From the NCBI RefSeq assembly GCF_012935325.2, contig NZ_JABBYG020000016.1, positions 62,001-126,000 on the forward strand: a stretch of 64,000 nt of DNA, written 5' to 3'. Each line of letters starts with the position of its first letter. Position 1 is the stretch's first letter. Position numbers and translations under genes: made by a program. This DNA comes from Paenibacillus sp. PL91. Its GTDB lineage: Bacteria; Bacillota; Bacilli; Paenibacillales; Paenibacillaceae. Positions 37,241-46,721 of this stretch are shown in pieces. The notes under the pieces were generated by a model. It was not told the DNA's origin. It made no database searches and was given only the letters and a program-made list of their open reading frames with translations.

Positions 37241-37297
37241 TGACCCACAAGAGGCTCACTTTACTCCAAAGTGTCCTGCTTGTGGGTCATTGTTTAT
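37241..37297 (+). terminator. Terminator after the AraC-type gene
   Basis: TGACCCACAAG (37241-37251) and CTTGTGGGTCA (37279-37289) with TTGTTTATTTT after it. Confidence 0.8.
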
Positions 37298-37558
37298 TTT
37301 AAGACTCTTGCTCTGCTTTTGCCGTGAGCATTTTCACAATTTCCTGAATTTACGGCTTTAAGGAGATAGGGTCATTGTCCCAGAAGAGATCGGGAGCGAG
37401 ATTGAATACGCGGTTGAGGAAAATATAACCCCTGCGAAGTTACTCGTAGAAAAGCTGATTTTAAAATGGTGGATGTATGGATAGATTTCTTTGAAAATAT
37501 TGAGTCATGCTGATGCACATATCAATATGATTTAAGAGTCTCTCAAAATTGGTAGCTT
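37298..37558. other. Short gene-poor stretch
   Basis: No gene seen. A short plus-strand frame near 37366-37480 (IVPEEIGSEIEYAVEENI) looks like a coding remnant with no start or ribosome site. Confidence 0.35.
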
Positions 37559-38953
37559 TCATACAATCTTATGCTTATACCACGCTTCTCCCTTAAATCG
37601 TAATCCAAAGATTATGCCTCGTATTGCCCATTCCGTAACCATTGCGATCCAAACCCCCATAACACCAAGCTGAAGCGAAATTCCCAATATGTAGCCAAGA
37701 ATGACTCGGAATAGCCACATGGTGAGCAGCGAAGTAATCGAAGTGAATTTCGAATCGCCAGCCGCACGTAGAGCAGAAGGCAATATAAAGCTCAAAGACC
37801 AAACGATAGGCTGAGCTATAGCGATTAATAGAATGAGCTTGAAGATGTCTGATACGATTGATTCAGGTGGCGAATACAGGTTAATTAGCCATGGGAAAAT
37901 GAGCAATAAGATAGCAGTAATCGACACGAAAAAGACACTTGAAAGCACTAAGAATGATTTAATAAACTTTCTTGCATCGGCGATATCTCTCCTCCCCATG
38001 CATTGTCCAACTACTGTAACAATCGCTACACTTAATGCAGTGCCTCCGATTTGGAATAGCATAGATAATGAATTACTGATTGCATTGACCGTAATCGGCA
38101 ATGTGCCGAGCTGAACGATATAGGTTTGCGTAAGCAATTTACCGCCATTGAAGAACAATTGCTCCGCTGCAAAAGGAAGACCGATAAACATAATTTTTTT
38201 TAATATTGAAACATGTAATTTAAGCGCGTTTTTAAGCTTAAAGCGTAGTGTATGATTGTAACGTAAAAGATAAATCAGTGATGCAACAGCACCTAGTATA
38301 CGAGCGCAAATTAAGGAAATAGCTAGCCCAAGCACACCCATATCCAAAATGGTAATGAATAATATGTTCAAGATAAAGTACGACAGGTTTAAGATGACAG
38401 ACAAGACTAGACAAGCTTTTGTCTCAGACACCCCTCGCAGGGCTCCGACAACACCTTGATAGATTGCGAAAAAGGGATAGGAGATACAACTGCCAATTAG
38501 AAATATTTTCGCATTAGAGATAACATCAGAATCAGCACTGCCAAATAAAAAGTCTATGATAGGCGAATGAAAAATGATAACGAGCGCGCATATTACGATG
38601 GAAAGCGTAGCGACAGATGAGATCGCCTGAGTTGCGGCACGAGATGCCTGCTCTTGGTTTCGACTGCCTGTGTATTGAGCGACAATTACAGTTCCACCTG
38701 TTGAGATCGCAATAAACACGCTAATAATGAAAATGTTTACCGATTCGACCATGCTCACTGCACTAACTGCTTCAACGCCTGAGGAGCTGACCATTGCTGT
38801 ATTCAAAATGCTGATTAATATAATGAAGGCAGAATCCACAAAGATCGGAATGATCATCGAAAAGATTTGTTTGTAGTCCATCGATGCTCCTGTGAAATAT
38901 TTATTAAGCAGGGAAATAATTGGAATTTTCAAGTGAGTATTCAATTTTAGCAT
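37559..38953 (-). CDS. MATE-family efflux transporter
   Basis: A 12-helix cation-coupled multidrug or metabolite exporter of 464 residues with two homologous halves. The N-terminal block KYFTGASMDYKQIFSMIIP, LNTAMVSSSGVEAVSAV and VIVAQYTGSRN, and GQCMGRRDIADARKF in the second half are MATE features. Two starts compete: ATG 38953 keeps the family-like KYFTG prefix, while ATG 38881 has a better AGGAG. It is downstream of the FadR-type gene on the same strand, separated by a perfect palindrome, so it may be regulated by that site. Confidence 0.88.
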   Translation of the reverse strand: MLKLNTHLKIPIISLLNKYFTGASMDYKQIFSMIIPIFVDSAFIILISILNTAMVSSSGVEAVSAVSMVESVNIFIISVFIAISTGGTVIVAQYTGSRNQEQASRAATQAISSVATLSIVICALVIIFHSPIIDFLFGSADSDVISNAKIFLIGSCISYPFFAIYQGVVGALRGVSETKACLVLSVILNLSYFILNILFITILDMGVLGLAISLICARILGAVASLIYLLRYNHTLRFKLKNALKLHVSILKKIMFIGLPFAAEQLFFNGGKLLTQTYIVQLGTLPITVNAISNSLSMLFQIGGTALSVAIVTVVGQCMGRRDIADARKFIKSFLVLSSVFFVSITAILLLIFPWLINLYSPPESIVSDIFKLILLIAIAQPIVWSLSFILPSALRAAGDSKFTSITSLLTMWLFRVILGYILGISLQLGVMGVWIAMVTEWAIRGIIFGLRFKGEAWYKHKIV

Positions 38954-39004
38954 AATATCATCTCGTTTCAGTCGGGCTCATCTAAGAATTGACAAAAATA
39001 AAGC

Positions 39005-39032
39005 CAAATATAGAACTGCAGTTCTATATTTG
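39005..39032. repeat. Perfect 28-base palindrome
   Basis: Two 14-base halves, CAAATATAGAACTG and CAGTTCTATATTTG, without any spacer. On the minus strand it follows the FadR-type gene and is followed by GCTTTATTTTTG, so it could be a terminator. Its GAAC-N4-GTTC core could also be an operator for the MATE gene that starts 52 bases further on. Confidence 0.75.
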
Positions 39033-39050
39033 ACTCTATATTGAACAGAA

Positions 39051-39767
39051 TTAATCTTGAATGGCTCTACGTTTCAGTACATTCTCGACTTTATGCAAAT
39101 GAGCTTGAATTAACTGGCTGGCAAGCTCGCTATTTTGAGCTAATATTGCATCATATATGGATTGATGCTCTTTTAAGAGCAGTGTGGAAGAGGACTTGTC
39201 TTCGAAAAACCACAGCTGACGAGTTTTCCCCATTGTTTCGGTTAGCTTACAAGTAAGTGAATTCATTAATGTATTAAGCAGTTCATTATGTGAGGCAGCT
39301 GCTATAGCTAGATGAAATTCGATATCCGCATGTTCACTCATTTGCGTATTGTTCATTTTGAGCGCTTGCTCCATTTGTTTAATAATTTGCTTTAACCTCT
39401 CGATATCCTTATCATTTCGACGCTGGGCAGCGAATGCAGCACTACCGCTTTCAAGCCAAATACGAACTTCCAGTATCTCTTTTACATTTTCCGATTCCTC
39501 GAATGGATCACGCGAGTTACTTTGTGAGGCAGGCAATACTTTATTGACAAAGGTACCTCCGCCATGCTTAACATCTATCCAGCCTGTAGCCTTTAATGCG
39601 CTCAATGCTTCACGAATGGTGGAGCGACCTACTCCAAAGGAGGTACTAAGGTCAACTACGGACGGTAGTTTTTGACCAGGCTGTAAGAGGCCTTCCTCAA
39701 TTTGTGAAAGAATGGCTCTTCGCACAAGCTCATGTCCTTTTTCAGTTTCTACCTTTATCGGCTGCAT
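39051..39767 (-). CDS. GntR/FadR-family regulator (LldR/GlcC-like)
   Basis: An N-terminal winged helix (GLLQPGQKLPSVVDLSTSFG, GRSTIREALSALKATGWI) and an all-helical FCD ligand domain (WLESGSAAFAAQRR, HADIEFHLAIAAASHNELL with metal-binding Asp and His). FCD regulators of this type sense organic acids such as lactate or glycolate. ATG 39767 follows GGGAGGTT on the minus strand. It is divergent from the glcD/glcF pair, with a 116-base gap, so it most likely controls those genes and itself. Confidence 0.88.
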   Translation of the reverse strand: MQPIKVETEKGHELVRRAILSQIEEGLLQPGQKLPSVVDLSTSFGVGRSTIREALSALKATGWIDVKHGGGTFVNKVLPASQSNSRDPFEESENVKEILEVRIWLESGSAAFAAQRRNDKDIERLKQIIKQMEQALKMNNTQMSEHADIEFHLAIAAASHNELLNTLMNSLTCKLTETMGKTRQLWFFEDKSSSTLLLKEHQSIYDAILAQNSELASQLIQAHLHKVENVLKRRAIQD

Positions 39768-39883
39768 AGAGCTTTTAACCTCCCGAAGATACAACTATAG
39801 ACTATACTGTACAACTTTATTACACTATAATCAACATAAAGTCATCAGATGACCTGCTCACTTTTACTATGGAGGAATCGATC

Positions 39884-41299
39884 ATGTTGAATGAAGCTGT
39901 AGTTAAACAAATACGAGAGATTGTAGGAGAAAAGTTTTTTCGGACAGATCAGGAGGCGTTAATCGCACATTCCTATGATGGAACGCCGATGTTACAGGCT
40001 TTGCCTGATGGCGTTATTTATCCAGAATCAACAGAGCAAGTTTCAGAAATTATGAAAATAGCTAACAGCAATCTTATTCCGATTGTAACAAGAGGCTCGG
40101 GTTCGAATCTTTGTGGTGGTACAGTACCCTTGCATGGCGGGATTGTGATGGTTATGCACCGCATGAATAAAATGATTGAAGTGGATATGGAAAACTTAAC
40201 GGCTATTGTCCAGCCTGGTGTAATTACTGGCCAATTTATTACACATGTTGAAGGGTTGGGACTGTTCTATCCACCAGATCCAAGCAGTATGAAAATTTCT
40301 ACAATTGGCGGCAATATCGCTGAATGCTCAGGTGGTCTAAGAGGCTTAAAGTACGGAACTACGAAAGATTATGTACTTGGCTTAACTGCTGTGCTGGCAA
40401 ATGGCTCAATCATCCGTACGGGTGGAAAATTGACTAAAGATGTCGCTGGGTATGATTTGACGAAACTATTAGTAGGCTCAGAAGGAACACTTGCCGTCAT
40501 TACAGAGGCGATTCTTAAGCTTATTCCACAGCCAAAAACAAAGAAAACGATGGTTGCGATGTATAAAGACATTTATGGTGCAGCACGTACGGTATCTAAA
40601 ATTATTAAAAATCAAATTATTCCAGCAACATTAGAAATATTGGATAATCCAACTATTCGGGTTGTTGATGATTTTGCGAAAATCGGTTTGCCACTAGATA
40701 TGGCCGCGATCCTCATTATTGAGCAGGATGGTGAACCAGAAATGGTTGAACGTGATATTGAAAAAATACAACTTATTTGCAAGGAAGAGCAGGCGGATCG
40801 AATTGATGTAGCGGCGGATCGTGAAGAAGCAGAAAAACTGCTGACAGCTAGACGCAGCGCATTTACCGCATTGGCTCGCCTTCGCCCGACGACGATACTT
40901 GAGGATGCTACCGTACCTCGTTCTAAAATTGCGGAGATGATATTGCGTACAAATGCAATCGCCCAAAAATACAATGTGAATATAGCGACCTTTGGGCATG
41001 CAGGTGATGGAAATCTGCATCCAACTGCAACGACTGACGCGCGTGACCATGAAGAAGTGCATCGTGTTGAGGAGGCATTTGCAGAAATTTTTGAAGCTGC
41101 AATCGAACTCGGAGGCACGATTACTGGCGAGCATGGGGTCGGCGTTGTGAAAGCTCCTTATTTGGAATGGAAGGTTGGAGAAGCGGGAGTTGAAGTTATG
41201 AAAGGAATCAAAGGCGCTTTCGATCCATTGAATATTTTGAATCCAAGTAAGATTTTTGCTAAGGAAACGAAGAAGAGGGTGGTGGTGCAGCATGGCTAG
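39884..41299 (+). CDS. glcD: GlcD-type FAD-linked 2-hydroxyacid oxidase
   Basis: A 471-residue flavoprotein of the VAO fold. The FAD-binding domain carries VTRGSGSNLCGGTVPLHGG, FYPPDPSSMKISTIGGNIAE and DVAGYDLTKLLVGSEGTL; the C-terminal cap has FGHAGDGNLHPT and GTITGEHGVGVVKAPYL. The family oxidises glycolate or D-lactate. ATG 39884 follows GGAGG. It overlaps glcF by eight bases. Because the next gene cluster contains MurQ, which releases D-lactate, D-lactate is the more likely substrate here; this is inference. Confidence 0.9.
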   Translation: MLNEAVVKQIREIVGEKFFRTDQEALIAHSYDGTPMLQALPDGVIYPESTEQVSEIMKIANSNLIPIVTRGSGSNLCGGTVPLHGGIVMVMHRMNKMIEVDMENLTAIVQPGVITGQFITHVEGLGLFYPPDPSSMKISTIGGNIAECSGGLRGLKYGTTKDYVLGLTAVLANGSIIRTGGKLTKDVAGYDLTKLLVGSEGTLAVITEAILKLIPQPKTKKTMVAMYKDIYGAARTVSKIIKNQIIPATLEILDNPTIRVVDDFAKIGLPLDMAAILIIEQDGEPEMVERDIEKIQLICKEEQADRIDVAADREEAEKLLTARRSAFTALARLRPTTILEDATVPRSKIAEMILRTNAIAQKYNVNIATFGHAGDGNLHPTATTDARDHEEVHRVEEAFAEIFEAAIELGGTITGEHGVGVVKAPYLEWKVGEAGVEVMKGIKGAFDPLNILNPSKIFAKETKKRVVVQHG

Positions 41300-42653
41300 T
41301 ACTTCGGGAAAACCGGTAATCGAGCATTCTAATCCTCTAGCTCGAACTTTATTAGAGAAGCTTGACTATGATCAGTTAACAAATTGTATGCGATGCGGCT
41401 TCTGCTTGCCTGCTTGTCCGACATTCCATGAAACAGGCATGGAGCCTGCCTCTCCACGTGGACGCATTGCGATGATGAAGGCAGCTGTCGATGGACTAAT
41501 GGTTCCAGATCAGCAATTCCAAGATCAAATGAACTTGTGCTTAGGCTGTCGTGCTTGTGAACCAGCTTGTCCGGCAGATGTGAAGTATGGTCAATTAATT
41601 GAACAGACGAAGGAAGCGATCGAGGAGCACGCAACTCATTCATTGCCTATTAAAGTTATTCGTAAGACGGTATTCAAAAATTTATTTCCGAAGCGTGGCA
41701 GCTTGAAGCTCCTTGGAGGTTCGCTTGCGCTCTATCAAAAATCCGGCTTGCAAAAAGTAGCGCAATCAACAGGTGTAATGAAGCTGTTTCCTAAGCAATT
41801 ATCTGAGATGGAAGCTATTTTGCCATCCGCCAGTTCTAAGGGTGTAGTTGAGCGTCTCGGTACTTTTTATCCGGCAAAGGGTGAAGCAATCGCCAAAGTT
41901 GCGATGTTCCGCGGTTGTATCATGGATGTTATGTTCGCAGATACGAATGTGAATACCGTTGAGCTGCTGTCTGCTGCGGGCTTTGACGTATACATTCCTG
42001 AAAGTCAGGTATGCTGTGGTGCGCTACATGCTCATAGTGGAGAAATGAACGACGCTAGAGAACTGGCAGCTGTGAATATCGATATATTCAAACAGCTTAA
42101 TGTCGACTACATTGTATCAAATGCAGGCGGTTGTGGTGCGCTGCTCGTTGAATATGACCATCTTATGCGGGATGATGAAAAGTATCGTGAGTCAGCAAAG
42201 TGGTTTGCTTCAAGAGTGGTCGATGTCAGCGCATTGGTTGTAGAAAAGGGACGTGTACCGAAATTTGCACAAAAAGAAAGTTCTCTACAAGCTGAGAAAA
42301 TTAAAGTGACGTATCAGGACTCCTGTCATCTGCGCAATGTAATGAAAGGCTCGAGCGCCCCGCGTATATTAATAAAGCAAATAGTTAACGCTGAATATGT
42401 TGAAATGGTCGAATCTGATCGCTGCTGCGGCTCTGCTGGCATATACAATGTCGTACAGCCTGAGATGGCAGGTTCCATCCTTGAGCACAAAATGGAGCAT
42501 GCGAACAACACACAAGCAAGCTTTATGCTAACGAGTAATCCAGGCTGTCTGCTTCAAATGAAGCTTGGAATTGAAAAGCATAAACCCGATCAGACGATGA
42601 AGGCGATGCATATCGTTGATTTTTTACATGATCGAATGATTTTATCAGAGTAA
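41292..42653 (+). CDS. glcF: GlcF-type iron-sulfur subunit
   Basis: The electron-transfer partner of GlcD. Two 4Fe-4S binding sets are visible (CMRCGFCLPACPTF and CLGCRACEPACPAD, about residues 35-90), followed by two CCG-type domains (VCCGALHAHSG, and DSCHLRNV with DRCCGSAGIYNV). The 453 residues are normal. ATG 41292 lies inside the end of glcD, giving translational coupling. Electrons probably pass to the quinone pool. Confidence 0.92.
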   Translation: MASTSGKPVIEHSNPLARTLLEKLDYDQLTNCMRCGFCLPACPTFHETGMEPASPRGRIAMMKAAVDGLMVPDQQFQDQMNLCLGCRACEPACPADVKYGQLIEQTKEAIEEHATHSLPIKVIRKTVFKNLFPKRGSLKLLGGSLALYQKSGLQKVAQSTGVMKLFPKQLSEMEAILPSASSKGVVERLGTFYPAKGEAIAKVAMFRGCIMDVMFADTNVNTVELLSAAGFDVYIPESQVCCGALHAHSGEMNDARELAAVNIDIFKQLNVDYIVSNAGGCGALLVEYDHLMRDDEKYRESAKWFASRVVDVSALVVEKGRVPKFAQKESSLQAEKIKVTYQDSCHLRNVMKGSSAPRILIKQIVNAEYVEMVESDRCCGSAGIYNVVQPEMAGSILEHKMEHANNTQASFMLTSNPGCLLQMKLGIEKHKPDQTMKAMHIVDFLHDRMILSE

Positions 42654-42760
42654 TAATATTAATTTTTAGTGTGCCAAAATGTTCTTTGCTATTGAAATAG
42701 GTTGTCTATATTGTTTATGATAATATTGAAGGTGTTAATTAAATCTTGAGTAGGTAGATT

Positions 42761-43624
42761 ATGAGTTTAAATGACAACATATTAATTAAGATTCGTGAAA
42801 TGAGAGAAAGTTTTACTCCAGTTGAACGATTGGTTGGAGATTATATTTTAGAAAATAAGGAAGAAATCCCTCATCTATCGATTAAGGAATTGGCTCAATC
42901 GAGTAAAACAAGTGATGCATCTGTCCTTCGTTTCTGTAAGACGATGGGTTACAGCGGATACCGCAATTTTATTGTGAGTATATCAGCTTCTTTGGGTTCT
43001 CGTGATGAGGATCCAAAGGCTCAATATACCGATATTCAGCCGGGCGATGATCTCTCGACAATTATTTCAAATATTTCATTGAATAATTGCAAGTCCATTG
43101 AGGACACGCTTAGTGTCATTGACCGAAAAGAAATTGCAAGAGCTGTAGAATTACTATGTCATAGCAAACGAATTGTTTTCTTTGGAATAGGTGCCTCAGG
43201 AATAGTTTGTATGGACGGGGAACAGAAGTTCTCACGAATTAATAAGATGTGTCATGCCTATACGGATGGTCATAGTCAGCTCACAGCAGCAACTTTACTT
43301 GAGAAAGATGATGTTGCCATTTTCATTTCTAACTCTGGAGCAACTAGTGATATTATTGATGCGCTGATAATTGCTCAAAAGAACAAAGCGAAATGTATTG
43401 CGATTACGAAGTACAATAAAAGTGAGCTTGCAGTGCGAGCGGATATTGTTCTTAGCATATCTACACCTGAAATAACAATTCGCAGTGGCGCTATGGGCTC
43501 ACGTATTGCTATGCTTACGATCATCGACATATTATTTGCTGGTGTCGCAAGTGCAGAATATGAGGAAGTAAAAACCTACTTAACAAAAACACATAATATA
43601 TTGAAGAAAAAACTCAGATATTAG
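42761..43624 (+). CDS. murR: MurR/RpiR-family sugar-phosphate regulator
   Basis: An N-terminal RpiR helix-turn-helix (LSIKELAQSSKTSDASVLRF, CKTMGYSGYRNF) and a C-terminal SIS domain (IVFFGIGASGIVCMDGEQKF, ISNSGATSDIIDALI) that binds phosphosugars. It lies just ahead of murQ, and MurR regulators bind MurNAc-6-phosphate, so it probably controls the cluster that follows. It is separated from murQ by a terminator and a 570-base control region, so it has its own transcript. Confidence 0.85.
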   Translation: MSLNDNILIKIREMRESFTPVERLVGDYILENKEEIPHLSIKELAQSSKTSDASVLRFCKTMGYSGYRNFIVSISASLGSRDEDPKAQYTDIQPGDDLSTIISNISLNNCKSIEDTLSVIDRKEIARAVELLCHSKRIVFFGIGASGIVCMDGEQKFSRINKMCHAYTDGHSQLTAATLLEKDDVAIFISNSGATSDIIDALIIAQKNKAKCIAITKYNKSELAVRADIVLSISTPEITIRSGAMGSRIAMLTIIDILFAGVASAEYEEVKTYLTKTHNILKKKLRY

Positions 43625-43646
43625 ATTCTGATGGAATGAATTTGGA

Positions 43647-43682
43647 AGAAAGCATTGATCATAGATCATTGCTTTCTTTTTG
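43647..43682 (+). terminator. Terminator after murR
   Basis: AGAAAGCA and TGCTTTCT arms (43647-43654, 43670-43677) with inner TTGATC/GATCAT pairing, then TTTTTG. Confidence 0.82.
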
Positions 43683-43955
43683 TATTTAAAGCACTTATTT
43701 TTATATCTAACATAGTATTTCTCAATCTATGTCAGATTAGCTACATAGTGATTGCTTTTAATTTTAGCAATATACTGATTAGTTTAATTCGACAATTGAA
43801 AGCTTAGCACACTATTTAATGTAGAAAATTAATAAAAATTGTAGGCAAAACGTCTACCGGTTGATCAGTGATTGTGTAATTTCATGCTTCATTTGGATCG
43901 GCAATCAGCATATAAGACAGCGTTTTCCTTTTTCAGGAATGCTATAACGATAGTA

Positions 43956-44000
43956 TTGTAAGCGGTTAACGAAAATTTAAATAGCACCTTGTAAGCGGTT
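43956..44000. promoter_or_regulatory. Two direct 12-base repeats resembling CcpA sites
   Basis: TTGTAAGCGGTT occurs at 43956-43967 and again at 43989-44000, 33 bases apart, about three helical turns. Each extends to TGTAAGCGGTTAAC or TGTAAGCGGTTTAT, which match the cre consensus except in the last bases. They sit about 195-240 bases upstream of murQ in the gene-free stretch 43625-44195 and could bring glucose repression. Confidence 0.55.
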
Positions 44001-44063
44001 TATAAATGTGATATAACAGAGTGTATAAGATATTGGAATAAAAAATCAGAATATTATTTCTTA

Positions 44064-44080
44064 TTGAAATTTTATTTCAA
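44064..44080. promoter_or_regulatory. Inverted repeat, candidate MurR operator
   Basis: TTGAAAT-TTT-ATTTCAA is a perfect 7+3+7 palindrome just upstream of TTGACG (44087), a plausible -35 for murQ with a weak -10 near 44110. A half copy, TTGAAAT, lies at 42692 before murR. A repressor at this spot would control the whole MurNAc cluster. Confidence 0.5.
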
Positions 44081-44195
44081 AATCTATTGACGGATTGAGG
44101 GTAATGTATTAGTATGAAAAAATAATTCATGTGAATTTACCTAACACATCCCGTAAATTATATGTGAAATTTAACTAACAAGAAGGAGGATGACT

Positions 44196-45101
44196 ATGAA
44201 TGATTACCTTGCGGGATTAACTACAGAGGCTGTGAATCCAGACACATTAATGATTGATGAATGTACGACGGAGCAAATGGTCCAGTTAATGAATCAACAA
44301 GATGCTCTGGTCTCCGCAGCCATAGCTGCGGAAATTCCGCAGATTGCAAAGGCGGTAGATGTTCTACACCATAGGTTGTCTAATGGTGGAAGAATGTTTT
44401 ATATAGGAGCTGGCACATCAGGAAGATTAGGTGTTTTGGATGCTTCAGAATGTCCTCCTACCTTTGGCACAGATCCTTCCTTAGTACAGGGTTATATCGC
44501 TGGTGGTGATATTGCTTTGCGTAGCGCGGTTGAAGGCTGTGAAGACGATGTTGATGAAGGGATCGCATTAATCGAAAGCATCGGTGTAACAAACAAAGAT
44601 GTACTTATTGGGATTTCGGCAAGCGGCAGTGCAAACTATGTTATTGCAGCTTTAACGAAAGCAAAGGAGCATGGAGCAGCCACTATCGGTGTTTGTAACA
44701 ACAAAGGCTCAAAGTTTGAACCAATTGTAGATGTTTGTATTTCACCCGTTGTAGGGCCGGAGGTCATTAGCGGCTCGACTCGATTAAAGGCAGGAACTGC
44801 TCAAAAGCTGGTGCTTAATATGCTGACAACATGCACAATGGTCAAGTTAGGGAAAACGTATAATAACTTAATGGTTGATCTAAAGGCAAGTAATTTTAAG
44901 CTAGTAGATCGCTCAGTCCGTATTATTATGAATACGACTGGTGTAGACACATCAACCGCCGCAGAAACACTTGAAAAAGCATCTATGAATTGTAAGTTGG
45001 CAATAATGATGATTAAAACGGGGTTAGATGCAAAGGAAGCAGAACAAGCACTTAACGCGAATGGAGGACGCTTGAAACAAGCAATCTCGTCATTGGCTTA
45101 G
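44196..45101 (+). CDS. murQ: N-acetylmuramic acid 6-phosphate etherase MurQ
   Basis: Cleaves the lactyl ether of MurNAc-6-phosphate to GlcNAc-6-phosphate and D-lactate. The SIS fold shows GRMFYIGAGTSGRLGVLDASE (split blocks GRMFYIGAGTSGRL and VLDASECPPTFG), ISASGSANYVIAAL and GPEVISGSTRLKAGTAQK. The 301 residues match the family. ATG 44196 follows AGGAGG by six bases; ATG 44190 overlaps that site. It is the first gene of an operon for peptidoglycan sugar salvage. Confidence 0.96.
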   Translation: MNDYLAGLTTEAVNPDTLMIDECTTEQMVQLMNQQDALVSAAIAAEIPQIAKAVDVLHHRLSNGGRMFYIGAGTSGRLGVLDASECPPTFGTDPSLVQGYIAGGDIALRSAVEGCEDDVDEGIALIESIGVTNKDVLIGISASGSANYVIAALTKAKEHGAATIGVCNNKGSKFEPIVDVCISPVVGPEVISGSTRLKAGTAQKLVLNMLTTCTMVKLGKTYNNLMVDLKASNFKLVDRSVRIIMNTTGVDTSTAAETLEKASMNCKLAIMMIKTGLDAKEAEQALNANGGRLKQAISSLA

Positions 45102-45160
45102 GTGGAAAAGAAATGGAATAACTAGATTGATGCTTTTAAAAATTGAGGAGGCTACTATCG

Positions 45161-46615
45161 ATGAAAAAAAGATCACGTGTATTAACTCTATTTTTGTCAG
45201 TAATCATGATGTTATCACTATTATCCGCTTGTGGAGGAAACGGAAATAACAATCCAGATTCTACGAATTCCGGAAAAACAGGCAGCAGCAACAGTGGCTC
45301 TGAGCCCAAAAAAGATACGATTACTGCATTATTACCTCCAGTATCGGCTAACTACCAAGCACGTTTTGCCGATATGGAAAAAGAATTTAATGAATTGTAT
45401 CCACACCTAACTTTGAAAATCGAACCAGCGAGCTGGGAAGATATGACACAAAAACTTGATACTCAAGTAAATGCGGGTTCTCCTCCAGATGTCGCTTGGG
45501 TTGGTTCTGCAGGAATCTCTAAATATGCAGCACTAAACGTTCTAATTGACCTTAATGCTGCACTTTCAGATGAAGTTAAAGCAGATTATGATGAAGTTGC
45601 AATGAAATACTTCCAATTGGGCGATTCTCAATATGGCCTGCCTGCGTACTTGGCCATTCATTCTATCGGTGGTAACAAACAGTTCTTAGAGAAAGCTGGT
45701 ATCGACTGGAAAAATGTTCAACAAAACGGTTGGACATATGAACAATTCCGCGATGCAATTCGTAAAGGTGTTGTTAAAAACGATAAAGGCGAAACAACGC
45801 AATACGGTTTCGTTTTCGCAACATCTGGTGTTACATCTAAGGACTATCTAGGTATTATGGCTAAATCGGCTGGTTTGCCAGACTACTTTGATGAAAACCT
45901 TAAGTTCTCTTACACAAGCAAAAACTTCTTAGGTCTACTTGAAAGTATCCGTCAAATGATCGATGATGGCTCAATGCCTAAAGAACTAAGCTCTATCGAT
46001 GCAGGTAAGCGTTGGAACATGTTCTTAACTGGTCAAACCATGATCACCGGTAAAGGTCTAGCGAGCTTTGAAAACTCTGCTCGTCTAAACAATGAAAAAA
46101 TTAAAGCAAATGATGGTTCTGCAGTAGCGGATTCAATCGAAGCTGAATACATTGCGCTTCCTGTTCCTACATTTAACAGTGCTGATTACATTCCTACAGC
46201 TGTTGTTGATGGTTACATTGGGCTTCGTGGCAAAAAAGATCCTACTGAAGAGCATGTTAAAAATATTGGTTTAGCCATTAATTTCCTATCTTCCGGATCA
46301 ATTGCGGCTAACTACAGTAATGAGCTGTTCTTAACACCAATTACAGAATCTGCACGTAATGCTGCAGTGCTTGAAGAATATCCTCGTAATGAAGATAACG
46401 TTAAAGCAGACCAAATCATGATGTCTAAAGCTGTTCCAGCTCGTACAGATATCCCAACTGATCTAGCTGCTGAAGCCATTAAAATTGAAACGGAAGTCAT
46501 CATTCCTAAACTACAAGCATTACTTGCAAACGAGATTACTCCACAAAAAATGTATGATGCAGTTAAAGAAGCAGCAATTAAATCCTTCGGTGAAGATGGT
46601 ATTGTAGTTGACTAG
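45161..46615 (+). CDS. Sugar ABC transporter substrate-binding lipoprotein
   Basis: A family-1-type extracellular sugar-binding protein of 484 residues. The signal MKKRSRVLTLFLSVIMMLSL ends in the lipobox LLSAC, followed by a Gly/Asn/Ser-rich linker. The mature part has ASWEDMTQKLDTQVNAGSPP and DVAWVGSAG near its start and SAIANYSNELFLTP-like C-terminal blocks. ATG 45161 follows GAGGAGG. With two permeases downstream and murQ upstream it most likely binds MurNAc, anhydro-MurNAc or GlcNAc-MurNAc; no ATPase is encoded here, so a shared MsmX-type ATPase is expected. Confidence 0.88.
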   Translation: MKKRSRVLTLFLSVIMMLSLLSACGGNGNNNPDSTNSGKTGSSNSGSEPKKDTITALLPPVSANYQARFADMEKEFNELYPHLTLKIEPASWEDMTQKLDTQVNAGSPPDVAWVGSAGISKYAALNVLIDLNAALSDEVKADYDEVAMKYFQLGDSQYGLPAYLAIHSIGGNKQFLEKAGIDWKNVQQNGWTYEQFRDAIRKGVVKNDKGETTQYGFVFATSGVTSKDYLGIMAKSAGLPDYFDENLKFSYTSKNFLGLLESIRQMIDDGSMPKELSSIDAGKRWNMFLTGQTMITGKGLASFENSARLNNEKIKANDGSAVADSIEAEYIALPVPTFNSADYIPTAVVDGYIGLRGKKDPTEEHVKNIGLAINFLSSGSIAANYSNELFLTPITESARNAAVLEEYPRNEDNVKADQIMMSKAVPARTDIPTDLAAEAIKIETEVIIPKLQALLANEITPQKMYDAVKEAAIKSFGEDGIVVD

Positions 46616-46635
46616 TCTGTCATAAATGAGCATGT

Positions 46636-46668
46636 GAAAGCTGTACGTAGCTAGAACGTACAGCTTTC
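46636..46668 (+). other. Intercistronic hairpin between binding protein and permease genes
   Basis: Perfect 13-base arms GAAAGCTGTACGT and ACGTACAGCTTTC without a T run. Such hairpins often protect the binding-protein message, so that it is made in excess over the permeases. Confidence 0.65.
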
Positions 46669-46721
46669 CTTCTAAATTTAGTCTAGTGCTTGTACTTTTT
46701 TAAGAAGAGAGGTGCGACCCA

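Noticed and set aside
39005-39032. LexA (SOS) box
   Set aside because: The GAAC-N4-GTTC core fits, but the outer C and G and the inner RNRY pattern of the Bacillus site are missing, so it is kept only as a palindrome.
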